Origin: Opitutia bacterium ISCC 52
GTDB taxonomy: Bacteria > Verrucomicrobiota > Verrucomicrobiia > Opitutales > UBA2995
DNA length: 64,000 bases
Reading direction: 5' to 3'
NCBI GenBank assembly: GCA_014529675.2
Contig: CP076040.1
Location: 1,178,001-1,242,000, forward strand
Made by a program: the position numbers and the translations under genes
Shown: in pieces, positions 26,432 to 35,630 of the stretch
Layout of the letters: every line of letters begins with the position of its first letter
Numbering within the stretch: the first letter of the stretch is position 1
Notes under the pieces: model-generated
The model's input: only the letters and a program-made list of their open reading frames with translations
The model's database searches: none
Told to the model about the DNA's origin: nothing

Positions 26432-27706
26432 ATGGTGTTTCGTTTGTCAGCCTTGAAAGTCGCTCGTCTGCTTTGGATAGTTGTGTCTCTTGTATTTGTA
26501 TCGGCTTGTACCGAGGTCCGGGAAGAAACAGAAATCCTACGGGTGGGCACCAGTGGAGACTACGAGCCCTTCAGCGTGTTGAATACGAGTGGAGAATACG
26601 CAGGATTCGACATCGAGTTGGCCCGACGTTTTGCCATTGAACACGATCTGGAATTGGAATTGGTTCCTTTTAAATGGGCGGAGCTGGCTGCTGATTTAGA
26701 AGCTGGCAAATTCGACTTGGCCATGAGTGGGGTCACCATTCGCAAGGATCGATCCCTGCTTGGTCAATTCAGTGTGCCGACCGCCACGAGTGGTGCGGTG
26801 GTTATCTTGCCTGCTCATTCGGAATTGGAAACCCTGCAGGCGTTGGATAACCAAGCTGTTCGCCTCGGGGTTAATCTTGGCGGTCACCTCGAACGGGTCA
26901 CACGAAAGCAATTCCCTCGAGCGACAATGGTCACGAGTTCTGACAATCAGGCCTTACCCAAGATGTTGGAAGAAGGAGCCATCGATGCGGTTGTGACGGA
27001 TACGATGGAAGCTCCCTATTGGTTATCGCGTTTGAAGGGTGCCAAAGCCTTAGCTCCCTTTACCCAGGATTTGAAAGCGGCCTGGGTGCGGGCTTATCAA
27101 TCCGTCTTAGTTCAACAACTCAATGCATGGCTCGTTGAGCAAGAAACGAACGGAAGCTTAGGGGCCTTGCGAGAATCATTGCTCCCTCCCGGAAATGATG
27201 CAAAAACGGCGGATCCATTTTCAGCTCTCTTAGCGGCGATGGTTGAGCGGCTGTCCTTGATGTCTGACGTTGCGGAAAGCAAACGAGCAACCGGCAAAGC
27301 CATTGAAGACCTGGAGCAAGAGGAACGTGTTCTTCTCGCAGCTGTGGAAGGCGTATCCCAGGAAGCAGAAAGGCGGGGAGTCGTTCATCCAGATGTGACA
27401 ACAGTAGAACAGTTTTTCCATGCTCAGATTGAGGCTGCCAAGGCGATCCAAAGACAGGTGATGAGGCAAGCGGCCAGCACAGACGAGCCTCTTGATTTAG
27501 TGAACGATATACGACCTGCACTTGTAAGGATTAGTGCACGGATCAATCAGTTGATCTGTTTGCTACCAAGTGCAGTTACCAAGGATGAACAGGAAGTTCT
27601 GGAGCAAATCAACCAGGCTCTGCTTGTGTATGGTTTGCCTGATAAGGAAGAGAAGCAACTTACCACTGCGTTGTTAGCTATAGCTGGATTCTCGAGTTCT
27701 TACTAA
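26432..27706 (+). CDS. Exported cyclohexadienyl dehydratase-chorismate mutase fusion
   Basis: A 424-residue putative lipoprotein (VFVSAC, Cys26). Residues about 34-250 form a solute-binding-protein-type domain: SGDYEPFSVLNTSGEYAGFD, FDLAMSGVTI, and RLGVNLGGHLERV plus AIDAVVTDTMEA, which follow the pattern of PheC cyclohexadienyl dehydratase rather than an amino-acid binding protein. Residues about 265-420 match the secreted AroQ-gamma chorismate mutase: RLSLMSDVAESKRATGKA, IEDLEQEE, and FFHAQIEAAKAIQRQ with the conserved Lys284 and Gln332. The two enzymes catalyse consecutive steps, chorismate to prephenate to phenylpyruvate. Neighbours (RND operon) do not explain it. An alternative is that the first domain only binds an aromatic ligand. 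Confidence 0.78.
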   Translation: MVFRLSALKVARLLWIVVSLVFVSACTEVREETEILRVGTSGDYEPFSVLNTSGEYAGFDIELARRFAIEHDLELELVPFKWAELAADLEAGKFDLAMSGVTIRKDRSLLGQFSVPTATSGAVVILPAHSELETLQALDNQAVRLGVNLGGHLERVTRKQFPRATMVTSSDNQALPKMLEEGAIDAVVTDTMEAPYWLSRLKGAKALAPFTQDLKAAWVRAYQSVLVQQLNAWLVEQETNGSLGALRESLLPPGNDAKTADPFSALLAAMVERLSLMSDVAESKRATGKAIEDLEQEERVLLAAVEGVSQEAERRGVVHPDVTTVEQFFHAQIEAAKAIQRQVMRQAASTDEPLDLVNDIRPALVRISARINQLICLLPSAVTKDEQEVLEQINQALLVYGLPDKEEKQLTTALLAIAGFSSSY

Positions 27707-27785
27707 TTTTTGAGCAATTTCATAGCGGTTCCATCTGAGGGATTGACTCTTAAGTTTTACAGGGTCATCCAATACGATTCCGCAA

Positions 27786-28886
27786 ATGACTAATTCCCTA
27801 AGACTCGTCTCGTGTTTTGTACTCCTTGGATTCCCCGTTATCTTGGTATCGGCGGCCAATGTACAGACTGTTAAACCTGAACTCCGCGACTTGGTTCGTG
27901 AAACAACGCAGCCTGCCACAGCACAGGCCTTCTATTCAGCCGATCTGGGTGTGAAGGTGACTGGTTATGTAGATTCTGTTCCGGTAGATATTGGAGATGA
28001 GGTCAAGAAAGGCCAGGCATTGGCCGTGATTGCAGCTCCTGAGATATCGGAGCAACGCAACGCCCTTAAGGCGGAGGAGCGGGAACTTGCGACGAGTGTC
28101 CAGGCAGCTGAGGCTAGTCTAACGGCCGTGGAATCAGAAACATCCCGTATTCAGGATCTGGTCAAGAAAGGCTCTGTGACCAATAAAGCTGGCGATGAGG
28201 CACGCAACCGCCTGATTGCTGCTGAAGCTGAGGTAGCTGCCGCCAAGGCCCGTCTTGGAACGGCGACCGCTCGTTTGGCAGAAGTGGATGCCCTGATTGC
28301 TTATGCCACGATTACAGCACCCTTTGATGGGATTGTTACTTATCGGGCGGTTGATCCAGGTGATTTAGTCCAGGCTGCTGGAGGATCCAAGGGCGGTGAA
28401 ACCCTTCTTCGTGTGGCCCAGGTAAACAAGCTTCGAGTCGTGACTCACGTTCCTGAGGCTCATGCAGTCTGGCTCGATATCGGTGATGCGGTTGAATTGG
28501 AATTTGATGCCTTTCCTGGCAAAGTCTTCAGTGGAAGAATTGCTCGCAAATCAGGTGCCCTGAATAAAAGCACACAACGTATGCAGGCGGAGATCGATTT
28601 GGATAACAGCAACGGTCAACTGCTTCCCGGACTCTACGGTCGCGCGAAGATCAGTTTGGAAAAGAAGTCGGGAGCCCTCGTGCTTCCGGCAGGAGCCGTT
28701 CGCTTCGGCCAAGGTCCTTCTCACGTATATGTGGTGAATGGTTCAACCGTGAAACACCAACAAGTGACCATTGGCTTGGATCACGGTGAGTGGGTGGAAG
28801 TTACTTCCGGCTTGTCCGGAAATGAGCAAGTTGTGAACGGAATGATTGGCCGCCTAGCCGACGGTGCAACGGTGACCGTTAAATAA
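27786..28886 (+). CDS. RND efflux periplasmic adaptor (MFP)
   Basis: A 366-residue membrane fusion protein with signal peptide (FVLLGFPVILVSA). Lipoyl-like motif DIGDEVKKGQALAVI, a coiled-coil hairpin (about residues 90-165, rich in Ala/Glu), ITAPFDGIVTYRAVDPGD and the final barrel with LVLPAGAVRFGQG. It links the RND pump at 29107 to the TolC-family protein at 32260. It lacks the lipobox Cys of AcrA, so it is probably soluble or held by contacts only. Confidence 0.92.
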   Translation: MTNSLRLVSCFVLLGFPVILVSAANVQTVKPELRDLVRETTQPATAQAFYSADLGVKVTGYVDSVPVDIGDEVKKGQALAVIAAPEISEQRNALKAEERELATSVQAAEASLTAVESETSRIQDLVKKGSVTNKAGDEARNRLIAAEAEVAAAKARLGTATARLAEVDALIAYATITAPFDGIVTYRAVDPGDLVQAAGGSKGGETLLRVAQVNKLRVVTHVPEAHAVWLDIGDAVELEFDAFPGKVFSGRIARKSGALNKSTQRMQAEIDLDNSNGQLLPGLYGRAKISLEKKSGALVLPAGAVRFGQGPSHVYVVNGSTVKHQQVTIGLDHGEWVEVTSGLSGNEQVVNGMIGRLADGATVTVK

Positions 28887-28972
28887 CCGCGATCCTCACC
28901 GGATAGCTGAACAAAAGAATTAATTCATTTAGAAAAGATCGTGGTTTTTCTTCCAAGGAATTCAAATAGCTC

Positions 28973-29044
28973 GGCACAGCGGGGACGCTGTCGCCCTGCC
29001 ATATTTAATTGGAAATGTAGGGCAAGAGCCTCCGGCTCTGCCGC
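28973..29044. repeat. REP-like palindromic element, family A
   Basis: Hairpin CAGCG-GGGA-CGCTG (28977-28990), central stem GCCCT/AGGGC (28993-28997 with 29019-29023) and hairpin AGAGCC-TCC-GGCTCT (29025-29039). Together they make a cloverleaf-like fold in the 220-base gap between adaptor and pump genes. Related to 13596-13645. Confidence 0.6.
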
Positions 29045-29106
29045 TCATAATGGTTCGCTATTGGCGATGCCTTCAAACGAAGAGGAATATAAAGCAGCAT
29101 AGTATT

Positions 29107-32100
29107 ATGAGTTTGGTCAAATTTGCCCTTAAGAATCCTTTCGCGGTTTTATCCGTCGTCTTAGGATTATCCTTTCTTGGTGTTGCAGTTTATCCGCAGA
29201 TTACTGCAGACATCCTTCCTGACTTTAAGAAGCCGGTTATCATGAGTTACTTTTCCTACCGGGGTCTTCCGACCATGGAGATGGAGAAGTCGGTGACCTC
29301 TCGTGTGGAGCGCGCCCTTACCCTCGCTGGCAAACGCGAGCGCATCGAGTCTCGCACCATGCCGGGTGCTGCGTTGATGAAAGTTACTTTCCAGGCGGGT
29401 GCCGATCCTTCCGCGGCGATGAACGATATCTTCAACTATGAGTTGAGTGATATGTTTCACTTGCCCCCTGGCATTGAATTTCCGTTCACCCTGAGAAGTG
29501 AGCCATCCAACATGCCGGTGATGCTGGGAGCCATTTCGGGAGAGGGTCTGAGTGAATCACAGCTTTACACCATTGGTTACTACGCGGTTCGTAACAAGAT
29601 GGGTGGCCTGAAGGGCGTTCAAATCCCTCACCCATTTGGTGGCAAGTTCCGCCAGATCATGACCTACCTCGAGCCAGGGAAGCTGGAGGCTCACAATCTA
29701 ACTTTCACCGATGTAGTCAATGCCTTGGCTCAGCAGAATCTTGTCTTGGCAGGCGGTAATCTGAAAGTCGGCGATTTCGACTACCAGGTACACCCGGTCA
29801 ATACCCTGCAGACGACCCAGGACATCGACAATGTGGTCGTAGCCGTTCGTGAAGGGCAGCCGATTTTTATTAAAGACCTGGGACAAACCAAGGATGACTC
29901 CGAGCTTCAGTACAACATCGTACGAGTAAACGGAAGTCGGTCGGTATACGTGCCGCTTCTTCGGGAGCCTGGAGAAAATACCATACAGGTGGTTGACCGT
30001 GTTCGTAAGGGAATTGCACGAGAAATTCCTGCGATGAAAGCCCGGGGTGAAATTCCTGAAGTGACCCAGGTAGATTTAGTCAGTGACCAGTCGACCTACA
30101 TCCGCAAGGCGATTAACAATTTGAAAACCCAGGTGATCCTCGGGGGTATCCTGGTGGTTCTCATAGTAGTATTTTTCCTGCGGAAGCTGCGGGCGTCCCT
30201 GGCCATCCTGCTCATGCTTCCACTTTCCATGCTGATTGGTCTTCTCGGATTTTATTTTACCGGTGAAACCATCAATGTGATGACCCTGGGTGGGCTGGCG
30301 CTTGCCATGGGAACAGTGGTGGATGCCGGGATTGTCGTGGTCGAAAACATCATGCGTCACCGAGCTATGGGTAAAGACGCCGAAACCGCGGCCGGAGAAG
30401 GAGCCCAGGAAGTAGCAGCCCCCGTGTTGGCTGGAACGATTACCACTTTGGCGGTATTCGTCCCTGCAATCTTCCTCTCCGGAATGATTAAATTTCTCTT
30501 CCTGCCGTTGTCGCTCGCTGCCGTGATGACCATTACGGCCTCTTACTTTATCGCCATGACCGTCGCTCCGGCGTTCTGTGCCCGTTTCCTCGGAAAAGTG
30601 ACCGGGAAGGCGGCCGCGTCCAGTGTGGATATCGAACACAAATCCGGCGGCTTTTATGCGGTAACGCTTCATAAAGCGATGCGTGGTGGGTTCTTAACTG
30701 TGGCTGCTATTGTTGGAGCTACGGCTGGTTGTTTTCTCCTGGTTCCCGCTTTGGGATCAGAACTGTTTCCCGATGTGGATGCCGGCACGTTTGAAGTGCG
30801 CATCAAGACCATCCCGGGAACGCGTCTGGAAAAGACGGAGGAGATCGTAGCACGTATCGAAGACTCCATTAACGAGACGATCACTGAGGAGTCCGTTCAA
30901 TCGATCATTTCCAATATCGGTATGCCGGTAGGGAAGGGTGCCGGATTTTCAACCATCCTCAGTTCCAACTCAGGACCGGACACGGCATACATCATCGTTA
31001 ATATGAAGGATGATCGTGCCAAGAGCACCCTAGGCTTCGTAAAAGAGCTGCGTGCCAAATGGGCTGAAGAATTTCCCAATGAAAAATTTCTCTTCGTAAC
31101 CGGTGGTATCGTGAATGCTGCTTTGAACGAAGGCGCACCGAGCCCCATCGATATCGAAATTAAAACCGGTTCATTGGATGCGGGCCGAGCGGCTGCCGAA
31201 ACGATTGAGGCAGCCATCCAAGGCGTCCCTGGAGCGGTGGATATTCAGATCGCCCAGATGCTAGACTATCCGCAGCTGGACATCGAAGTGGATCGCACGA
31301 AAGCGGCTTTATACGGGCTGACTCAGGAGGAGGTCGCCAAGAACGTGCTTACGGCTTATGGCTCGAGTGCCAGTTTTCAGTCCATGATCTGGGTCGATCC
31401 CAAGTCAGGTACCGATTTCTTTATCGGCGTTCAGCTTGGAGATAACGAAGCTGACTCCTTAGATGAGTTAAGAAACCTGCCTTTGCGCATTCAAACAGAC
31501 GAAGGCCCATCCACTATACCTCTTTCGAGTATCGCCAAGCTCAAGCGCGTCAACATTCCTGGTGAAATTGCCCATGCCGACATTTCTCGTGTGAACAACG
31601 TGTATGTGAATGTTGAAGATCGTGATTTGGGTTCTGTTGTAGCTGATATTGAAAAGCGCTTGGAAGATGTGGAACTTCCACCGGGTGTGACCGTATCCAT
31701 GCAAGGTCCGGTTATGACCATGCGTGAAGGTATTTCTAAAATCGGGTTCGGACTCGTTGTTGCCTGCGTATTGGTATTCCTGGTACTCATGGCTCAGTTT
31801 AAGTCTTTTGTGGATCCTCTCATTATTATGCTGGCCGTTCCCTTGGCTATGGCCGGCGTTGTGGTTATCCTCTTTCTTACCGGCACCAACTTGAACATCC
31901 AGAGTCTCATGGGAGCGCTCATGTTGATCGGGGTGGTGGTAAACAACAGTATCTTGTTGGTTGAATTTGCGAACCTGCAGTTGAAACAAGGCAAGACGCC
32001 TTTCGAGGCTGCCTACGCTGCCGCTCGCATTCGGGTAAGGCCCATTGTTATGACGTCGCTCACTTTGATCGCATCGCTAGCACCCTTCGCGTTCGCCTTG

Positions 32101-32253
32101 CTTCCAGGGAATGAGGCGATGATTCCTTTAGCCCGCGCGGTTATCGGAGGTATGCTGGTTTCAGCGGTCTTAACTCTGCTGCTTATCCCGAGTGTATTTG
32201 CTTTGGTTAAAAAGAGCTCTGCTTCGAACCTTCAATCGCAACCTGCAGTTTAA
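29107..32253 (+). CDS. RND-family efflux pump inner-membrane subunit
   Basis: A 1048-residue transporter from the ATG at 29107 (a GTG/ATG 19 codons upstream lacks support and runs through a repeat). Twelve-helix RND layout: first helix FAVLSVVLGLSFLGVAVYP, two periplasmic loops, the duplicated second half starting near FLTVAAIVGATAGCFLLVP. TM4 reads GTVVDAGIVVVENI and TM10 VVVNNSILLVEF. Compared with AcrB this keeps Asp407 but has Ala at the Asp408 position and Asn at Lys940, a known type in distant RND groups. Cargo unknown; the adaptor and outer-membrane partners flank it. Confidence 0.94.
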   Translation: MSLVKFALKNPFAVLSVVLGLSFLGVAVYPQITADILPDFKKPVIMSYFSYRGLPTMEMEKSVTSRVERALTLAGKRERIESRTMPGAALMKVTFQAGADPSAAMNDIFNYELSDMFHLPPGIEFPFTLRSEPSNMPVMLGAISGEGLSESQLYTIGYYAVRNKMGGLKGVQIPHPFGGKFRQIMTYLEPGKLEAHNLTFTDVVNALAQQNLVLAGGNLKVGDFDYQVHPVNTLQTTQDIDNVVVAVREGQPIFIKDLGQTKDDSELQYNIVRVNGSRSVYVPLLREPGENTIQVVDRVRKGIAREIPAMKARGEIPEVTQVDLVSDQSTYIRKAINNLKTQVILGGILVVLIVVFFLRKLRASLAILLMLPLSMLIGLLGFYFTGETINVMTLGGLALAMGTVVDAGIVVVENIMRHRAMGKDAETAAGEGAQEVAAPVLAGTITTLAVFVPAIFLSGMIKFLFLPLSLAAVMTITASYFIAMTVAPAFCARFLGKVTGKAAASSVDIEHKSGGFYAVTLHKAMRGGFLTVAAIVGATAGCFLLVPALGSELFPDVDAGTFEVRIKTIPGTRLEKTEEIVARIEDSINETITEESVQSIISNIGMPVGKGAGFSTILSSNSGPDTAYIIVNMKDDRAKSTLGFVKELRAKWAEEFPNEKFLFVTGGIVNAALNEGAPSPIDIEIKTGSLDAGRAAAETIEAAIQGVPGAVDIQIAQMLDYPQLDIEVDRTKAALYGLTQEEVAKNVLTAYGSSASFQSMIWVDPKSGTDFFIGVQLGDNEADSLDELRNLPLRIQTDEGPSTIPLSSIAKLKRVNIPGEIAHADISRVNNVYVNVEDRDLGSVVADIEKRLEDVELPPGVTVSMQGPVMTMREGISKIGFGLVVACVLVFLVLMAQFKSFVDPLIIMLAVPLAMAGVVVILFLTGTNLNIQSLMGALMLIGVVVNNSILLVEFANLQLKQGKTPFEAAYAAARIRVRPIVMTSLTLIASLAPFAFALLPGNEAMIPLARAVIGGMLVSAVLTLLLIPSVFALVKKSSASNLQSQPAV

Positions 32254-32259
32254 TTTGTC

Positions 32260-33612
32260 ATGAAACTGAAATCACTCATTGCCTTTCTTATTTCTTCAAG
32301 CCTGGTTGCCACATCTACCTTGGTGCATGCCGAGGTGATGCAAATCGACCTCACCAGTGCCTTGCGTCTGGCCAACGACCAGAACACGGAGCTCGCGATT
32401 CAACTTGAGCGCGTCAAGCGCGCCGAGATCGGCAAAGATATAGCCTGGCACCAATGGCTGCCAACGGTAAGAGCTGGGTTCGGTACTTCTGATCAAAACG
32501 GTCCCTTACAAAATACCAATGGATCCACCATCGATGCGGATCGGAAAGCTTCGTCCAAGGGATTTGGTCTTCCGACCGTAGGATCTGGATTGGCTCCTAA
32601 ACCTGGATTGGCTCTCGAGCTGGATTTGGCCGAGGGCATCTTTCAGCCCTTGGCTGCGACGCAGAAATTAAAGGCAGCCCAGGCGGAAGAGATAGAAGCA
32701 CGACAGAATCTGGCGTTGGAAGTTGCAGGAGCTTACTACGAACTTGTGCAATCGCAGCGCCAAATGGCGATCGCTGCCGAAGCCTCGGATAATGCAAGTA
32801 ATCTGGCCAAAGTTACCGCCGATTTTGCGGAAGCCGGTGAAGGCCTTCAGGCCGATGCCGAGCGTGCCGCCGTAGAGTCATTGATCCAACAGAATAACCT
32901 GGAGTCGGCTCGTATGCGGTCAACCGGGGCTTCCAGTCGTTTGGTTCAGCTTTTGCGCCTGAATGAATCCGTGGAACTGGCAGCTGTCGATTCCATGATC
33001 GTTCCCTTGAATCTGTTTCCTATGGAACCTCAGTTGGACTCGCTAATAAATAAAGCACTTGCGAATCGTCCGGAACTCAAACGTTACGAAGCCTTGGTAA
33101 AAGCTGAACAAGCGACGCTGAAACAAGAGTCTTGGGGACTACTCATTCCGAAGCTCGGTGCAACCTATTCGGATACCCAGTATAAAGGTCGAATCAGTGG
33201 AACGTCTTCCAGCTACGATGATCGTGATGAAACGAGCGTAGCTCTTTATTGGGAGCTCGAGAATCTTGGCTTCACCAGTTGGGCCAAAAAGGAAAGCCAG
33301 CAATCACGTCTGCGTGAAGCACAGGCTCGTGAGCTGCAGGCCGAATCGGATATCATTGCTGATGTGAATCTCGCGCTCGCTCAATATCGCGCCGCTGGAA
33401 AGCAGGTCGAGTTTCTCAAGCAAGCCGTTGATCGTGCCCGAAAAGCCTTTGATCTCAGCACGGAACGTATTTATGAGAACCAAGGCCTTCCCCTTGAAGC
33501 CCTTCAAGCCATGAAGGCTTTAGAGCAAGTGGAGTCTATGTATCTCATCGCATCCGCTCAACGGAACCTGTCGCAGCTTTACCTGCTAGCCGCCACAGGC
33601 GACGAGATTTAG
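32260..33612 (+). CDS. TolC-family outer-membrane efflux protein
   Basis: A 450-residue outer-membrane factor with signal peptide (KSLIAFLISSSLVATSTLVHA). It begins with the usual LTSALRLANDQNTELAIQLE and contains the duplicated helical repeats with LEVAGAYYELVQSQRQMAIA. It starts six bases after the pump gene, so adaptor, pump and channel form one operon. It is not lipidated, unlike the other TolC-family protein at 20462. Confidence 0.92.
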   Translation: MKLKSLIAFLISSSLVATSTLVHAEVMQIDLTSALRLANDQNTELAIQLERVKRAEIGKDIAWHQWLPTVRAGFGTSDQNGPLQNTNGSTIDADRKASSKGFGLPTVGSGLAPKPGLALELDLAEGIFQPLAATQKLKAAQAEEIEARQNLALEVAGAYYELVQSQRQMAIAAEASDNASNLAKVTADFAEAGEGLQADAERAAVESLIQQNNLESARMRSTGASSRLVQLLRLNESVELAAVDSMIVPLNLFPMEPQLDSLINKALANRPELKRYEALVKAEQATLKQESWGLLIPKLGATYSDTQYKGRISGTSSSYDDRDETSVALYWELENLGFTSWAKKESQQSRLREAQARELQAESDIIADVNLALAQYRAAGKQVEFLKQAVDRARKAFDLSTERIYENQGLPLEALQAMKALEQVESMYLIASAQRNLSQLYLLAATGDEI

Positions 33613-33687
33613 CTGTAGTTTAGAGTGGCACGGGCATGGTCCGGTCTTAAAAAATCCGATCATGTCGTCATTATCATTCCTCGGAAG

Positions 33688-33731
33688 TGCCTGTGTTTGT
33701 TCCTTGAGCGCACACAGGCAAGATGCCTGTG
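33688..33731. repeat. Triple alternating inverted repeat (TGCCTGTG)
   Basis: TGCCTGTGT (33688-33696), its reverse complement ACACAGGCA (33712-33720), and TGCCTGTG again (33724-33731). The middle copy can pair with either flank, giving two exclusive hairpins between the convergent efflux and MBL-fold genes; it could act as a terminator. CACAGGC-type dispersed repeats are common in related genomes. Confidence 0.5.
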
Positions 33732-34763
33732 CTACTTCGTCCCATACGTCCCCACATGCCCGCTACGTGGCACGGTCACCGTGTACGATTTCCCACTTTC
33801 AGCTACTGAGATAAACAAGTGATTCGCATCGCAGTCATCCCCTGACTTCAGGTTGGCGATCTTGTCTTCGTCGGTATTGAGGTGATCCTCGCCATCTCGT
33901 GTGCATTTGTGAACTTGGTAAATGGCCTCTATGCCGGGCGAACTACGTAGACCTGCAACTGTTTGTGGACCTGTGCCTTTGCGGTGGGCATTGTTCATCA
34001 CTGCCACTGTTGGTTTGATGCTGTGAATGAAGTGTGTGTTGTTGGAGCGGTCCAAGCCATGGTGGTCCACCTGGTAGACATCGACTTCACCGATGAGGTT
34101 GTAAGGAGAGACCAGTTTTTCCTCCAAGTTCCAGGAAAGGTCTGCCGCATCGAGAAATTGAAAATCACCATACTCGAATAACATAATCACCGAGTTGGCA
34201 TTGTGGCTAAGGTCTGGCTCCTTTCGGTAGTAACCTTCGGCGGGTAAAGGATTCGATTTGTTCAATCCATTAGGCTGCACATTGCGCTGAAGGATCCCTT
34301 TGACTATGGCTGTGAGTTTGGGGCCTGTTGAGGCTTGTTTTAAGGGAAGCTCATCGCCGGGTGTAAGGACTAGTCGGGCTTCGCATTCAAAATTCATATA
34401 GGCTTCGCCAACCCGTTCGCGGTCCTGAGGGCGAACACCCTGATCATAAAGGGTGCCAATCGTTATCAATTTCGCTAAATCGGCTGCTCCTCCATAGTGG
34501 TCACGATCGAAGTGCGTCACCACCAAGTGATCGATTTTGGAGAGCCCGGCTTCTTCCCGGATCAGTTTGTTTATCCGTCCCGGATCTCTGTCGCCTGGCA
34601 GACCGGTATCAATGAGAATAGATTCCCCGGCCGGCGTGATCACCAGAGTCGCCGCTCCGCCTTCTACATCCACCCAGTAGATTTTGAGCGTATCTGCCAG
34701 AGCGGAGGAATGAACGATTAGATTAAGTAATAGGAGTAGGGGTAGAAACTTTCGGAGATGCAT
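33732..34763 (-). CDS. Secreted MBL-fold metallohydrolase
   Basis: A 343-residue metallo-beta-lactamase-fold protein with signal peptide (LPLLLLLNLIVHSSALA). The metal motif is VVTHFDRDHYGGA (H-x-x-x-D-H), near residue 83, and ILIDTGLPG is the usual first strand. DVYQVDHHGLDRSNN gives a later metal His. It looks like the soluble ComEC/Rec2-related hydrolase group seen in Verrucomicrobiota and Planctomycetota; substrate unknown. It stands alone on its strand. Confidence 0.85.
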   Translation of the reverse strand: MHLRKFLPLLLLLNLIVHSSALADTLKIYWVDVEGGAATLVITPAGESILIDTGLPGDRDPGRINKLIREEAGLSKIDHLVVTHFDRDHYGGAADLAKLITIGTLYDQGVRPQDRERVGEAYMNFECEARLVLTPGDELPLKQASTGPKLTAIVKGILQRNVQPNGLNKSNPLPAEGYYRKEPDLSHNANSVIMLFEYGDFQFLDAADLSWNLEEKLVSPYNLIGEVDVYQVDHHGLDRSNNTHFIHSIKPTVAVMNNAHRKGTGPQTVAGLRSSPGIEAIYQVHKCTRDGEDHLNTDEDKIANLKSGDDCDANHLFISVAESGKSYTVTVPRSGHVGTYGTK

Positions 34764-34993
34764 AGTTGTTTCTCGCTCTTTCTTTCGAACGGGTCAAGGC
34801 AGCGTCGGTATGTAATAAAGTTTCTGTATTTTGATAAGACCTATTAAATTGGATTTCTAGACGCCCCGTACATAATCATAATCTAGTCTGGCTTCTTCAC
34901 CGTGCCCCTCGCCTCTCGCACTTAGCCCCGATTATTTCCACTCTCAACTCCCAACCCAACTCCCCCTTGAATAGTGTCCTCTCCCGTTCCCAT

Positions 34994-35223
34994 ATGGACC
35001 AAGACGCTCCTTCCATTCCAGATCAAGAAAAGGCCTCTGAAGAAAACGAGGTCCAAGATTCAACAATAGGCAAAGAAAGTAGCCGCGGTCGCGAGACCGT
35101 GGAGAGTACGTCTTCTTTAGGCCAGTTCTTGGCCGAGTTGAAGAGAAGAAGAGTCATGCGGGTGGCAGCATCTTCGACCGGCTGCGTGGTAATCCGCGGT
35201 TTGATGCGTTGTTGGAGGATTGA
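34994..35223 (+). pseudogene. TPR/adenylate-cyclase-like regulator relic with large internal deletion
   Basis: The N-terminal part reads LGQFLAELKRRRVMRVA, the hallmark start of a large family of one-membrane-span proteins with a C-terminal TPR array. It should continue with a membrane helix. Instead, from 35170 another frame reads IFDRLRGNPRFDALLED and stops at 35221-35223, which is the typical last segment of the same family. So a deletion of perhaps more than 1 kb joined the two ends out of frame. The ATG at 34994 is the best start (a TTG lies at 34967). Confidence 0.72.
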
Positions 35224-35228
35224 TTGAT

Positions 35229-35618
35229 ATGAGTGGCGAGAGACTTCAGAAGTGGGCTTTGACGGCTGAGATAATTGGAGGGATTGCCATTCTGATCTCC
35301 CTAATCTTTGTTGGCTACGAAGTCAGGCAAAGCACCAAAGAAGCTGCCCTGAAAAGAAACGCTCTTGAGGTATCGTCTTATCAAAACCTTATGGAAGGTA
35401 TTATGGGCCTGAGCCAACCATTAGCCTTGGATGCTGATTTTGCAGAAATCAATCTAGAAGCAATAGGCGCAAAGAGCGAGACATTAACTCAACTGGAAAA
35501 GCTCAGACTAACAAGTTTTATGGTAGGATTTGTAAGACATGGAAGCATGGCCTTTTTTCAGTACCAAAGAGGAGTGATTGATCAGGAACAACTTGATTCT
35601 GTCTTGAGTTACTCCGTT
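35229..35618 (+). pseudogene. Small membrane protein, 3'-truncated near tRNA-His
   Basis: The reading frame begins MSGERLQKWALTAEIIGG with a membrane helix (IAILISLIFVGYEV) and VRQSTKEAALKRNALE, a pattern shared by a widespread group of uncharacterised proteins of about 150-190 residues. The family-like sequence ends near residue 130 (LDSVLSYSV). The frame stays open to 35858 only because it runs antisense through tRNA-His, so the rest is not real protein. Together with the relic at 34994 it marks a scar. Confidence 0.6.
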
Positions 35619-35630
35619 AAACCGGCTTGT

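Noticed and set aside
26432-27120. Plain amino-acid ABC transporter binding protein for the N-terminal part of the fusion
   Set aside because: No permease or ATPase partner is adjacent and the VNLGGH...VVTDTME pattern and the fused mutase domain favour the PheC-like assignment; kept as the alternative.
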